Assembly (NCBI GenBank): GCA_903953055.1
Contig: CAJBIA010000008.1
Span: 1 to 64,000, forward strand
Source of the DNA: an uncultured Methylophilaceae bacterium
GTDB taxonomy: Bacteria > Pseudomonadota > Gammaproteobacteria > Burkholderiales > Methylophilaceae
Reading direction: 5' to 3'
DNA length: 64,000 nucleotides
The translations under genes and the position numbers were made by a program. Of the stretch, positions 8,921 through 17,977 are shown piece by piece. The notes beneath the pieces are model-generated. The model did no database searches and was not told the DNA's origin. It saw only the letters and a program-made list of their open reading frames with translations. Each line of letters begins with the position of its first letter. Position 1 is the first letter of the stretch.

Positions 8921-9319
8921 ATGGCATCTCCATACCCAAAAACGCCTAAAAGAAATCGCCCTAAAAATCTAAATTTATTGACGATACGTTTGCCTATTCC
9001 TGCGTTGGTTTCAATTATGCATCGTGTCAGTGGCGCGTTTTTGTTTATTTTGTTGCCGGTTCTTCTTTGGGTTTTACATCAAAGTTTGGCGAGTGCTGAG
9101 TCTTACCATTCGGCACAAGCAGTGCTTCATCATCCGCTTGCTAAGTTGACTTGTTTGGCGGTTGTCTGGGCTTATTTGCATCATGCATGTGCGGGCATTC
9201 GGCATTTAGCTTTAGATGCACATTATGGGTTACGCCTTAACTATGCGCGTGCAACTAGTCGTGCGGTGCTAGTCATTAGTGGGTTGCTGACATTGCGTAT
9301 GGGAATTTGGCTATGGTAG
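8921..9319 (+). CDS. sdhC: Succinate dehydrogenase cytochrome b556 subunit SdhC
   Basis: A 132-residue membrane anchor with three hydrophobic helices (about 32-52, 72-93, 110-130). The family signature is present: RP/LPIPALVSIMHRVSGAFLF at the first helix and the heme-ligand region LHHACAGIRHLALD at the second. The start is the ATG at 8921, with AAGGAA inside the maeB tail as its Shine-Dalgarno. An upstream ATG at 8891 would overlap maeB by ten codons and gives an un-family-like N-terminus. It forms the heme b and quinone-binding anchor of complex II with SdhD. Confidence 0.93.
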   Translation: MASPYPKTPKRNRPKNLNLLTIRLPIPALVSIMHRVSGAFLFILLPVLLWVLHQSLASAESYHSAQAVLHHPLAKLTCLAVVWAYLHHACAGIRHLALDAHYGLRLNYARATSRAVLVISGLLTLRMGIWLW

Positions 9320-9660
9320 ATCGTAAAAAACCTGCGCACGGATTTAGTGATTGGGCTTGGCAACGTGCTACCGCAATTACTATGGTTATTTATAGCCTAT
9401 TGCTTGCGCTTCGCTTTGTCGTGGATGCACCTAACTTTGGTCCTGATGGATGGCATGCTTGGTTTGCGCCATTTTCATTTAGGGGCATCACGTTACTGTT
9501 TTTATGGGCTTTGATTTATCACGCATGGCTTGGAGTTAAAGAGATTTTAATGGACTACGTTCACAACATCGGTATCCGCGCTAAGTTACAAAGTTTGTTT
9601 GGCTTGGTCTTGGTAGGGGATGCAATTTGGGCGGCTTATATACTTTGGAGCTTGGCATAA
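9313..9660 (+). CDS. sdhD: Succinate dehydrogenase hydrophobic membrane anchor SdhD
   Basis: A 115-residue protein with three membrane helices (about 17-36, 55-73, 92-113). The N-terminal [11 protein letters not shown] motif and the central [15 protein letters not shown] are typical of SdhD; the latter contributes to the quinone/heme site. The ATG at 9313 overlaps the sdhC stop by seven bases, indicating coupled translation. It completes the membrane part of complex II, which passes electrons from SdhAB to ubiquinone. Confidence 0.92.
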   Translation: MVDRKKPAHGFSDWAWQRATAITMVIYSLLLALRFVVDAPNFGPDGWHAWFAPFSFRGITLLFLWALIYHAWLGVKEILMDYVHNIGIRAKLQSLFGLVLVGDAIWAAYILWSLA

Positions 9661-11411
9661 TGGCCTCAGCAATCGAAATTAGAAAATATGATGCCATCGT
9701 TGTTGGTGGAGGTGGTGCGGGCTTGCGTGCCGCATTGCAACTAGCTGACAGTGGTCTAAGCGTTGCGGTGCTTTCGAAAGTATTCCCCACCCGTTCGCAT
9801 ACTGTAGCGGCTCAGGGCGGAATTGCTGCTTCATTGGGTAATGTAGGAGAAGATAACTGGCATTGGCATATGTACGACACCATCAAGGGTTCAGATTACT
9901 TAGGTGATCAAGATGCGATTGAATTCATGTGTAAGAATGCGGCTGAAGCCATTTATGAGCTTGAGCACTTTGGTATGCCTTTTGATCGGCTAGAAAACGG
10001 TAAGATTTTCCAGCGACCATTCGGTGGTATGTCTAAAAAATACGGGGCTGAATCCGTCGCGCGTACTTGTGCAGTGGCAGATAGAACTGGTCATGCCATG
10101 TTGCATACCCTTTATCAGCGAAATGTTTATGCTAAAACAGACTTTCTGATTGAGTGGTTTGCACTTGATTTGATTCGCGATGCTGAGGGGGATGTATTGG
10201 GTGTGACTGCGATGGAAATCGAAACAGGTCAACTCTATGCTTTGCATGCAAAATCAACCTTGTTTGCGACCGGCGGCGCTGGTCGTATTTTTCAAGCAAG
10301 TACTAATGCGTTTATTAATACCGGTGATGGCTTGGGGATGGCGGCACGTGCTGGCGTCCCTTTGCAAGATATGGAGTTTTGGCAATTTCACCCTACAGGC
10401 GTTGCAGGTGCTGGCGTGTTGATTACGGAAGGTGCACGTGGCGAAGGCGGATATTTAGTCAACTCTGAAGGTGAGCGATTCATGGAGCGCTATGCGCCAA
10501 ATGCTAAAGATTTGGCTAGCCGCGATGTTGTTTCACGTGCAATTGCAACAGAGATTAAAGCAGGGCGGGGCATTGGTATCGACGGTCAAGCGGTCTTACT
10601 TAAGCTCGATCATCTCTCAGAAAAAGTGATTGATAGCCGCTTGCCAGGGATTCGTAATATTGCAATTAAATTTGCAAACGTTGACCCAGTTTATTCCCCA
10701 ATACCAGTGGTACCCACAGTGCATTACATGATGGGAGGTATTCCAACCAATTTAAATGGCCAAGTCATTGATGGCGATAAAGTCATTAATGGACTTTATG
10801 CAATTGGTGAATGTGCTTGTGTGTCAGTGCACGGGGCAAATCGTTTGGGTTCAAACTCATTACTTGATTTGATGGTATTCGGCCGTGCCGCTGGCAATCA
10901 CACTGTGCAGTCACTAAAAGGCGTCAGCCATAAACCACTGCCAGCAGACTTTGCTGATCAAACGCTCAGTCGTCTTGATCGTTTAGATAATCAGACTTCT
11001 GGTGAAGCGGTCGCAGAAGTGGGTGACGCAATGCGAAGAACGATGCAAGTGCATTGCGGGGTATTTCGGTTCCCAGATTTAATGGCAAAAGGGGTGCGCG
11101 AAATTATGCAAGTAGCAGAGCGCGTTAAGACTTTACAAATTAAAGATAAGAGTAAGGTTTTTAATACGGCTCGAGTCGAGGCGCTTGAGCTTGAAAACTT
11201 AATTGAAGTGGCAAAAGCAACGATGGTGGCGGCAGAAGCTAGACAAGAAAGCCGTGGCGCGCATTGTCGCGAAGATTTTGCTGCGCGTGACGATGAAAAC
11301 TGGCTTAAACACTCACTCCATTACCGTGAGGGCAATCGATTAGCCTACAAGCCTGTTCGCTTGAAACCACTGACGGTAGACAGCTTTCCATTAATCGCTA
11401 GAACGTATTAA
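9660..11411 (+). CDS. sdhA: Succinate dehydrogenase flavoprotein subunit SdhA
   Basis: A 583-residue FAD subunit of normal length. The N-terminal [10 protein letters not shown] dinucleotide fold, the covalent-FAD histidine His47 in [13 protein letters not shown], the HPTGV substrate loop and the [12 protein letters not shown] capping motif are visible. The ATG at 9660 shares one base with the sdhD TAA stop (TAATG); a longer form from 9627 would overlap sdhD and lacks family support. It oxidises succinate to fumarate at the inner face of the membrane. It receives succinate both from the TCA pool and from PrpB. SdhE, encoded two genes downstream, is the usual flavinylation factor. Confidence 0.95.
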   Translation: MASAIEIRKYDAIVVGGGGAGLRAALQLADSGLSVAVLSKVFPTRSHTVAAQGGIAASLGNVGEDNWHWHMYDTIKGSDYLGDQDAIEFMCKNAAEAIYELEHFGMPFDRLENGKIFQRPFGGMSKKYGAESVARTCAVADRTGHAMLHTLYQRNVYAKTDFLIEWFALDLIRDAEGDVLGVTAMEIETGQLYALHAKSTLFATGGAGRIFQASTNAFINTGDGLGMAARAGVPLQDMEFWQFHPTGVAGAGVLITEGARGEGGYLVNSEGERFMERYAPNAKDLASRDVVSRAIATEIKAGRGIGIDGQAVLLKLDHLSEKVIDSRLPGIRNIAIKFANVDPVYSPIPVVPTVHYMMGGIPTNLNGQVIDGDKVINGLYAIGECACVSVHGANRLGSNSLLDLMVFGRAAGNHTVQSLKGVSHKPLPADFADQTLSRLDRLDNQTSGEAVAEVGDAMRRTMQVHCGVFRFPDLMAKGVREIMQVAERVKTLQIKDKSKVFNTARVEALELENLIEVAKATMVAAEARQESRGAHCREDFAARDDENWLKHSLHYREGNRLAYKPVRLKPLTVDSFPLIARTY

Positions 11412-11426
11412 TCGGGGAAAAGGACA

Positions 11427-12122
11427 ATGAAATTTTCTATTTATCGTTTTAACCCTGATGTTGATAAAGATCCATACATGCAGGATTACGACATCGAACT
11501 TATGCCAGATACCCGCATGTTACTAGATGCCCTCATTCAAATTAAGGAACTTGATGACACCTTGAGTATGCGTAAATCATGCCGCGAAGGGGTCTGTGGT
11601 TCGGATGCAATGAACATTAACGGGAAGAATGGCTTGGCTTGCATGACTCCTTTAGAAGGCATTAAACAGCCAGTGGTACTTCGTCCCCTCCCAGGCTTGC
11701 CAGTGGTACGAGATTTGGTCGTGGATATGGAGCAGTTCTTTGCGCATTACAACTCCATTAAGCCTTACTTGATTAATAATGACCCGCCGCCAGCCACTGA
11801 GCGTTTGCAGTCTCCAGAAGATAGAGCAAAGTTGGATGGGCTTTATGAATGTATTTTGTGTGGCGCTTGCACGGCATCTTGCCCATCATTTTGGTGGAAT
11901 CCTGATAAGTTTGTGGGTCCAGCAGGTCTGATGCAGGCGTATCGTTTTATTTCAGATAGTCGTGACCAAGCACAAGAAGAGCGTCTAGAAAATCTAGAAG
12001 ATCCTTACCGCTTGTACCGTTGCCATAACATCATGAATTGTGTGGATGTGTGTCCAAAGGGCTTGAATCCTTCTAAAGCGATTAATGAAATTAAAGCGCT
12101 GAAAGTGAAGCAGAAATTTTAA
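11427..12122 (+). CDS. sdhB: Succinate dehydrogenase iron-sulfur subunit SdhB
   Basis: A 231-residue iron-sulfur protein. Cys52, Cys57, Asp60 and Cys72 match the [2Fe-2S] set; the Asp at the fourth position is also seen in E. coli SdhB. The CILCGACTASCPSFWWN and CHNIMNCVDVCPKGLNP segments carry the ligands of the [4Fe-4S] and [3Fe-4S] clusters. A clear AAGGA Shine-Dalgarno precedes the ATG, 15 bases after sdhA. It relays electrons from SdhA FAD to the membrane quinone site. Confidence 0.95.
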   Translation: MKFSIYRFNPDVDKDPYMQDYDIELMPDTRMLLDALIQIKELDDTLSMRKSCREGVCGSDAMNINGKNGLACMTPLEGIKQPVVLRPLPGLPVVRDLVVDMEQFFAHYNSIKPYLINNDPPPATERLQSPEDRAKLDGLYECILCGACTASCPSFWWNPDKFVGPAGLMQAYRFISDSRDQAQEERLENLEDPYRLYRCHNIMNCVDVCPKGLNPSKAINEIKALKVKQKF

Positions 12123-12400
12123 TGATGACCACTCTACCAATAAGTGATACTCACGATGTCGCCGTTAAGCGAATGGAATGGCGCTGTCGGCGAGGCATGC
12201 TGGAGATGGATTTGTTATTTGTTGATTTTGTGAGTCAATATTTACCAAGTTTAAATGACGCACAAATTGTGGCATTAGATCAATTGTTAGATTTGCCTGA
12301 TAACCAACTTTGGCATTTAGTGTCTGAGGGCAATGATGTCAGTGATCGAGCCACGACAGAAGTGCTCACAATGTTACGTGGCGAAGTAAATAAGCAGTAA
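12122..12400 (+). CDS. sdhE: FAD assembly factor SdhE
   Basis: A 92-residue SdhE/YgfY family protein carrying the RGMLEMD motif (the conserved RGxxE) near residue 21, required in the family for covalent attachment of FAD to SdhA. The start overlaps the sdhB stop by one base (TAATG). Many betaproteobacteria have gltA next; here an HpcH-type lyase follows, which is unusual. The assignment rests on family motif, size and position. Confidence 0.9.
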   Translation: MMTTLPISDTHDVAVKRMEWRCRRGMLEMDLLFVDFVSQYLPSLNDAQIVALDQLLDLPDNQLWHLVSEGNDVSDRATTEVLTMLRGEVNKQ

Positions 12401-12434
12401 TCCTTTTTAATCCCATTGCATAGGGAATAGTACG

Positions 12435-13592
12435 ATGAGCCAAGACCATACCTACAATTCAGACCCATACGCTAACGCGGATTATTGCCGCGTCATATCG
12501 CCGCATGTGCTAGGGGATTACTGGCCAGGGATTCAGCTTTACTATCCACCAGTTAAATATTCGCCAGCGCAGGGGATTTATGAGGATTTAGAAGCCGCTT
12601 CAAAGCGCATGAAAAAGCATGCGCTTAATACCCATGCCCATACCTTGATTTTTGACTTGGAAGATGGTTGCCGTCAAAAGGAAATGAGCCGTGAGTTGCT
12701 GAGAAATGAACTGCCAGCGTTCATGACTAGCAATAAAAAAGTGTCTATCGCAGTTCGTATCAACCCCTTTAGAACTGAGGAATATGAGCGTGATATTGCT
12801 TTTGTTCGTGATATGTCGGATGTGATTGATGTCGTGATGTTGGCAAAAGCTGGCGAAGCATACGGTGCTGCTGAAGTTCGCGATCTCTCTAATTTGCTGA
12901 CTGGTTGGAATGACAAAATTACGATTCAGCCGATTATTGAACATCCAAAATCACTCAAAATAGCACATGAGTTGATGCAGTACTCAACGGTAAAACATGT
13001 TGTTTTTGGTATTCATGACTTTTCAAAAGCGATGGGGATCCATATCACGCCAGAGAACTGGACTGAAGAGTTGAAATACTTCATGAATCAACTCATGTTT
13101 GAAGCGCGTATTGCAGGTAAGGGCGTGATTGGTGGAGTGGAAACCTTAATCGGCTCAAGCAGTATGCCAGAAAAGTTTTTAGAACCGCATGATGTCCGCC
13201 GCTGGTTAGATCTGCATGGCGAAAATGAATCTCGGATTGTTTATAAGCATGCGTGTCAAGAAGCTGCGATGGGTTTGACGGGCAAACAAGTGATCCATCC
13301 TGCGCATATTCATTTATGTAAGGTCGCTTATACCCCCTCACCTACTGAAATTACGCAAAAAATTAAGATTCTGAAAGCGGCTATTGAGGCTGATGCTCTC
13401 CTTGGTGGGGCGATTAAATTTGAAGGTGAAATGCTTGACCCGCCCATGTTTGGTAAGGCTTTACAAACATTGCTTCGTGCGAATGCTTTGCGTGCACTTG
13501 GCCCAGAAGATACAAAATTTGCGTTGACGGTGATGCAGATGTTGCCGACACAGGTTATTAGTCAAAATTGGCCTTATGGCTTAATTTTGTAG
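12435..13592 (+). CDS. HpcH/HpaI aldolase/CitE-like CoA-ester lyase, long divergent form
   Basis: A 385-residue member of the same superfamily as the genes at 3772 and 5861, but longer, with an extra N-terminal segment containing VLGDYWPGIQLYYPPVKYS. Active-site features are intact: FDLEDG, VRINPF, the Glu of PIIEHPKSL and the Asp of GIHDFSKAMG, plus a HPAHIHL C-terminal motif. An AGGGAAT Shine-Dalgarno lies nine bases from the ATG. It sits between sdhE and an acyl-CoA synthetase, so its natural substrate is probably a CoA thioester made by that ligase, or one from the divergent operon. Malyl-, citramalyl- or methylmalyl-CoA are candidates; the sequence does not decide. Confidence 0.8.
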   Translation: MSQDHTYNSDPYANADYCRVISPHVLGDYWPGIQLYYPPVKYSPAQGIYEDLEAASKRMKKHALNTHAHTLIFDLEDGCRQKEMSRELLRNELPAFMTSNKKVSIAVRINPFRTEEYERDIAFVRDMSDVIDVVMLAKAGEAYGAAEVRDLSNLLTGWNDKITIQPIIEHPKSLKIAHELMQYSTVKHVVFGIHDFSKAMGIHITPENWTEELKYFMNQLMFEARIAGKGVIGGVETLIGSSSMPEKFLEPHDVRRWLDLHGENESRIVYKHACQEAAMGLTGKQVIHPAHIHLCKVAYTPSPTEITQKIKILKAAIEADALLGGAIKFEGEMLDPPMFGKALQTLLRANALRALGPEDTKFALTVMQMLPTQVISQNWPYGLIL

Positions 13593-13630
13593 GCGCATAT
13601 TTAGAACCAATATTAATAGGGAGTTACCAA

Positions 13631-15277
13631 ATGTCAGCAACAACATCACAAGCGCCATTTGCACCATTCGAAAAATGGGTGTGGCAAGTGCCATCCCATT
13701 TTAATATTGGCGTGGCTTGTACTGATATTCACCTTGGTATGCCGACTGAGTCAGCGATTGCGATGATTGTCGAGGATGACACGCTGGGAACTTCTCAAAT
13801 CACGTTTGCCGGACTATCAAAACGGACCGACCAATTTGCACAATTACTTCGCAATATTGGTATTGCTGCAGGTGACCGTGTCTTAATTCGCTTGCCGAAT
13901 AGCTTGGATTATCCAACAGCATTTTTGGGGGCGATGAAGCGTGGTGCAATTTCTGTCCCAACCTCTACTTTGCTCACTGCGGATGAAGTAGTTTACTTGG
14001 CCAAAGACTCCGGTGCACGTGTGCTCGTGACGGATAAGGCAGCATGGAAAACGTTGCGAGAAGGCTTAAATGGCGTGGCGGGCTTAACCCATGTCTTGCT
14101 TACTGGCGAGGGGGAATGTCTCTCTGCTGTAGGCTTGGAAGTCCTTGATTTAGCCTCTAGCTTAGAAGCCATTAACACTTGGGACGCCCCACATCAGACC
14201 CAATCAGATGATCCCGCTTATTTAGTGTATACCTCGGGCACTACCGGCTATCCAAAAGGCGTGTTGCATGCACACCGTTCAATGATCGGTCGCCAACCGG
14301 CCTCTCAATACTGGTTTGATTTTAGCCCGAACGGCGATCGCATTATGCATTCAGGGAAGTTTAATTGGACTTATGTCCTAGGCACTGGGTTGATGGATCC
14401 TCTTTATCAAGGTAAAACAGTCATCGTGCATGAAGGTAAAAATGATGCGAATACCTGGCCGCGCTTAATTCAGAAACATCAGGCCACCATTTTTATCGGT
14501 GTGCCGACGATTTATCGCCAAATTTTGCAAAAGACTGAATTTGTGCAAAAAGACTTACCAAGCCTACGGTATTGCATGAGCGCAGGTGAGCATTTGTCTG
14601 ATGAAGTGTTAGCGCAGTGGCAAGAGCGCTTCGGCATTGATATTTACGAAGCAGTAGGGATGTCAGAATTTTCATATTATTTGTGTGAAACAAAGTCTCG
14701 ACCAATTCGTCCAGGTTCAGCAGGGTTTCCTCAGCCGGGGCACGACATTGCTTTACTAGACCCAGAAACATTAGCGCCGGTAGCTCTAGGTGAAGAAGGG
14801 GTTATTAGCGTTCCTGATACGGATCCAGGTTTGTTTATCAATTATTGGAATCAGCCTGAAGAGACAGCGAAACACAAACATGATGGTTGGTTTATCACCG
14901 GTGACTTTGCCCGCATGGATGCAGATGGTTATATTTGGTTCCTAGGCCGTAAAGATGACATTATTAAGAGCTTTGGCTTCCGCGTATCCCCTTATGAAGT
15001 GGAGCGTGTTTTGAAATCGCACCCTGAGGTCGCTGATTGCGCATCGGTAGCAGAAACAATTGAAAAAGATAAAGTCTTGGTCGTGGCCTATATCATTCTG
15101 CAACCTGGCAGCAAAGCGACGGCTGATGATTTATACGCTTTTGGTAAAAAGCATTTGGCGGCATACAAAGCCCCTAAAGTGGTTTATATTACTGACCAGT
15201 TTCCACGGACCAAAAACGGAAAAATTTTACGTCGTGATGTCAGTCCAACCATTGCATTAAGCAGATCCAGTACATGA
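13631..15277 (+). CDS. Acyl-CoA synthetase (AMP-forming ligase, ANL superfamily)
   Basis: A 548-residue adenylate-forming CoA ligase. The P-loop YTSGTTGYPKG is near residue 205, the ITGDFARMDADGY adenine/hinge region follows, and the catalytic lysine is in KNGKILRRD (about residue 531). The ATG at 13631 has an AGGGAG site; an upstream ATG at 13568 lies inside the previous gene. It activates a carboxylic acid with ATP and CoA. The gene is not of the usual PrpE/Acs length (about 630), so propionate, mesaconate, methylmalate or a medium/aromatic acid are open options. Its stop overlaps the fumarase start by four bases, tying it tightly to dicarboxylate metabolism. Confidence 0.85.
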   Translation: MSATTSQAPFAPFEKWVWQVPSHFNIGVACTDIHLGMPTESAIAMIVEDDTLGTSQITFAGLSKRTDQFAQLLRNIGIAAGDRVLIRLPNSLDYPTAFLGAMKRGAISVPTSTLLTADEVVYLAKDSGARVLVTDKAAWKTLREGLNGVAGLTHVLLTGEGECLSAVGLEVLDLASSLEAINTWDAPHQTQSDDPAYLVYTSGTTGYPKGVLHAHRSMIGRQPASQYWFDFSPNGDRIMHSGKFNWTYVLGTGLMDPLYQGKTVIVHEGKNDANTWPRLIQKHQATIFIGVPTIYRQILQKTEFVQKDLPSLRYCMSAGEHLSDEVLAQWQERFGIDIYEAVGMSEFSYYLCETKSRPIRPGSAGFPQPGHDIALLDPETLAPVALGEEGVISVPDTDPGLFINYWNQPEETAKHKHDGWFITGDFARMDADGYIWFLGRKDDIIKSFGFRVSPYEVERVLKSHPEVADCASVAETIEKDKVLVVAYIILQPGSKATADDLYAFGKKHLAAYKAPKVVYITDQFPRTKNGKILRRDVSPTIALSRSST

Positions 15278-16794
15278 CCTTAACAAATAAGCCATTCATT
15301 ACCCAAGAAGACTTTGTCGCGAGCATCAAAGATGCTTTGCAATTCATGTCTTATTACCATCCTGTGGATTTTATTCAAGCACTTGGTGAGGCATATAAAA
15401 TTGAAGAATCACCTGCCGCAAAAGATGCCATTGCACAAATCCTAACTAACTCTCGTATGTGTGCTGAAGGCAAACGTCCTATCTGCCAAGATACAGGTAT
15501 CGTGGTGGCCTTTGTGAATGTCGGCACGGATGTGCAATGGGAGCAGGGCGCGGATGTCGAGGACTGGGTCAATGAAGGGGTGCGTCAGGCTTACCTTCTT
15601 CCTGAAAATCCATTGAGAGCTTCGATTGTAAGAGACCCTGCAGGCAAACGTGCAAATACTAAAGACAATACGCCAGCCGTGGTGCATGTGCGTTTAGTAC
15701 CAGGTAATACGGTTGAAGTGAACATTGCTGCCAAAGGCGGTGGTTCAGAGAATAAAGCAAAACTAGCGATGCTGAATCCTTCAGACAGTATTGTCGATTG
15801 GATTTTGAGTGTGGTGCAGGACATGGGTGCTGGTTGGTGTCCACCTGGGGTGCTCGGGGTTGGGATAGGTGGGACTGCTGAAAAAGCAGTCTTGCTTGCT
15901 AAGGAATCACTCATGCAACCCCTTGATTTGGCTGCTTTACGCAAACGTGGTGCGAGTAATCGCATTGAAGAGTTGCGTCTAGAGCTCGCCGATAAAATCA
16001 ATGCGCTAGGGATAGGCGCTCAAGGTTTGGGTGGCTTAACCACTTTATTGGATGTGAAGATTTTAGATTATCCAACCCATGCTGCTTCACTGCCTGTGGC
16101 AGTGATTCCTAATTGCGCGGCAACGCGCCATGCACATTTTGTGCTGAACGGATCAGGCGCTTACAAGCAAACACCACCTAACTTAAACGATTGGCCAGAT
16201 GTCACTTGGGCGCCGAATCAAGACTCACGTCGTGTGGATTTAAATACTGTCACAGCTGCTGATGTTAAAACTTGGCAACCTGGCGAGACTTTGCTGTTAA
16301 GCGGCAAGCTTCTTACTGGTCGTGACGCTGCGCACAAAAGGATCGCTGAGATTTTAGCCCTTGGAGAGTCGTTGCCTGAAGGCGTTGACTTTACAAATCG
16401 CTTCATCTACTACGTTGGCCCTGTTGATCCTGTGCGTGGTGAAGCAGTTGGTCCTGCTGGACCAACCACAGCGACACGTATGGATAAATTCACTGACATG
16501 ATGTTAGATAAAACCGGATTGCTTGGTATGGTGGGTAAGGCTGAACGGGGTGAAGAAACAATCGCGTCGATCAAGAAACATCAATCTGTTTATTTGATTG
16601 CCGTTGGTGGGGCTGCTTATTTGGTATCACAATCCATTCAATCCGCACGCGTTGTTGCTTTTGCAGATTTGGGGATGGAGGCAATATATGAGTTTGATGT
16701 TAAGGATATGCCAGTGACAGTTGCTGTGGATGTCCATGGGACATCAGTTCATACCACTGGTCCTGCAAAGTGGCACAAGCTATTAGCTAATTAG
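15274..16794 (+). CDS. fumA: Class I (iron-sulfur) fumarate hydratase
   Basis: A 506-residue single-chain class I fumarase. Cys71 in PICQDTG, Cys189 in GWCPPG and Cys281 in PNCAATRHAHF correspond to the three [4Fe-4S] ligands, and KGGGSENKAKLAML and GPTTATRMDKF are family motifs. It hydrates fumarate to malate. Class I fumarases in E. coli and Burkholderia are known also to hydrate mesaconate to citramalate, which is pertinent here because mesaconyl-CoA-type enzymes are encoded in the same island. The ATG overlaps the ligase stop (ATGA). It ends the rightward operon and faces ugd across eight bases with no visible terminator. Confidence 0.93.
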   Translation: MTLTNKPFITQEDFVASIKDALQFMSYYHPVDFIQALGEAYKIEESPAAKDAIAQILTNSRMCAEGKRPICQDTGIVVAFVNVGTDVQWEQGADVEDWVNEGVRQAYLLPENPLRASIVRDPAGKRANTKDNTPAVVHVRLVPGNTVEVNIAAKGGGSENKAKLAMLNPSDSIVDWILSVVQDMGAGWCPPGVLGVGIGGTAEKAVLLAKESLMQPLDLAALRKRGASNRIEELRLELADKINALGIGAQGLGGLTTLLDVKILDYPTHAASLPVAVIPNCAATRHAHFVLNGSGAYKQTPPNLNDWPDVTWAPNQDSRRVDLNTVTAADVKTWQPGETLLLSGKLLTGRDAAHKRIAEILALGESLPEGVDFTNRFIYYVGPVDPVRGEAVGPAGPTTATRMDKFTDMMLDKTGLLGMVGKAERGEETIASIKKHQSVYLIAVGGAAYLVSQSIQSARVVAFADLGMEAIYEFDVKDMPVTVAVDVHGTSVHTTGPAKWHKLLAN

Positions 16795-16802
16795 AGGGAT
16801 AT

Positions 16803-17969
16803 CTAATCAGCCCCAAACAAATCTCTGGTAAATACCTTTTCTTTTGTATCAATCAAATCTTCAGTCATTCGATTGGTAATGATTACATCTGCTTTTTCTT
16901 TAAAGGCCTTTAAGTCGGTATAAACTTTTGACTTAAAAAATTCGGATTCTTTAAGTTCAGGTTCGTAGACAATGACTTCAATCCCCTTGGCTTTGACTCG
17001 CTTCATTACCCCTTGAATGCTTGAGGCTCTAAAGTTATCCGAGCCACTCTTCATGATGAGGCGATAAACGCCAACAATCTTAGGATTGCGTTTCATGATG
17101 CTATCGGCAATAAAGTCTTTGCGTGTGCTGTTAGATTGCACAATGGCATTGATCAAGTTTTGTGGCACGCTACTGTAGTTGGCAAGTAATTGCTTCGTGT
17201 CTTTTGGTAAGCAATAGCCGCCATAGCCAAATGATGGGTTGTTGTAATGACCGCCAATACGAGGATCTAAACACACACCTTCAATAATCTGTTTGGTATT
17301 TAAGCCATGTGACTCTGCGTAGGTATCGAGTTCATTAAAATAGGAAACGCGCATTGCTAGATAGGTGTTTGCAAAGAGCTTAATGGCTTCTGCTTCGGCA
17401 CTGTTAGTGAGCAATATATCGACATCAGGCTTTAGAGAGCCATTTTTTAATAAATCAGCAAAAATTTGCGCACGATCTGAAATTTCACCTACGATGATGC
17501 GAGAAGGATATAGATTGTCGTAAAGCGCTTTTCCTTCACGTAGGAACTCAGGGGAAAACATGATTTGAGCGCTTGGGAAGGTTTTTTTAATGCTATCTGT
17601 GTACCCCACAGGGACCGTTGATTTAATAACCATTACGGCTTTGGGATTGATGTTTAAGACATCTTGAATCACGGCTTCAATCGACTTGGTATTGAAATAG
17701 TTTGTTTCAACGTCGTAATCAGTTGGTGTTGCAATCACCACAAAGTCGGCACCTTGATAGGCTTTTTCTTTGATGAGTGTTGCAGAAAGATTTAAGGGTT
17801 TATTTTTAAGGTAGTCCTCTATCTCAGCATCTGAAATTGGGGAATTTTTTGCATTAAGCATCTCAACTTTTTCAGCCATGATGTCCAAAGCGACGACTTC
17901 ATTATGCTGCGCCAGTAGCACCGCTAACGATAGACCTACATATCCTGTACCGGCAATTGCGATTTTCAT
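16803..17969 (-). CDS. ugd: UDP-glucose 6-dehydrogenase
   Basis: A 388-residue enzyme, the same length as E. coli Ugd. The N-terminal [16 protein letters not shown] is the NAD fold, and the catalytic Cys253 lies in [11 protein letters not shown]. It oxidises UDP-glucose to UDP-glucuronate with two NAD, supplying uronic acid for surface polysaccharide or lipid A decoration. It lies eight bases downstream of the ketosynthase gene on the same strand and may be cotranscribed with the unassigned ACP/ketosynthase cluster, though a shared function is only a possibility. No glycosyltransferases are adjacent. Confidence 0.93.
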   Translation of the reverse strand: MKIAIAGTGYVGLSLAVLLAQHNEVVALDIMAEKVEMLNAKNSPISDAEIEDYLKNKPLNLSATLIKEKAYQGADFVVIATPTDYDVETNYFNTKSIEAVIQDVLNINPKAVMVIKSTVPVGYTDSIKKTFPSAQIMFSPEFLREGKALYDNLYPSRIIVGEISDRAQIFADLLKNGSLKPDVDILLTNSAEAEAIKLFANTYLAMRVSYFNELDTYAESHGLNTKQIIEGVCLDPRIGGHYNNPSFGYGGYCLPKDTKQLLANYSSVPQNLINAIVQSNSTRKDFIADSIMKRNPKIVGVYRLIMKSGSDNFRASSIQGVMKRVKAKGIEVIVYEPELKESEFFKSKVYTDLKAFKEKADVIITNRMTEDLIDTKEKVFTRDLFGAD

Positions 17970-17977
17970 GGGCTGAA

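Noticed and set aside
9627..9659. Longer SdhA start
   Set aside because: Overlaps sdhD by 34 bases and adds non-family residues; TAATG overlap at 9660 is typical.
13568..13630. Upstream start for the acyl-CoA synthetase
   Set aside because: Would sit inside the preceding lyase gene; the ATG at 13631 has a clear AGGGAG site.
16795..16802. Terminator between convergent fumA and ugd
   Set aside because: Only eight bases and no hairpin could be found around it; transcripts may run into each other.
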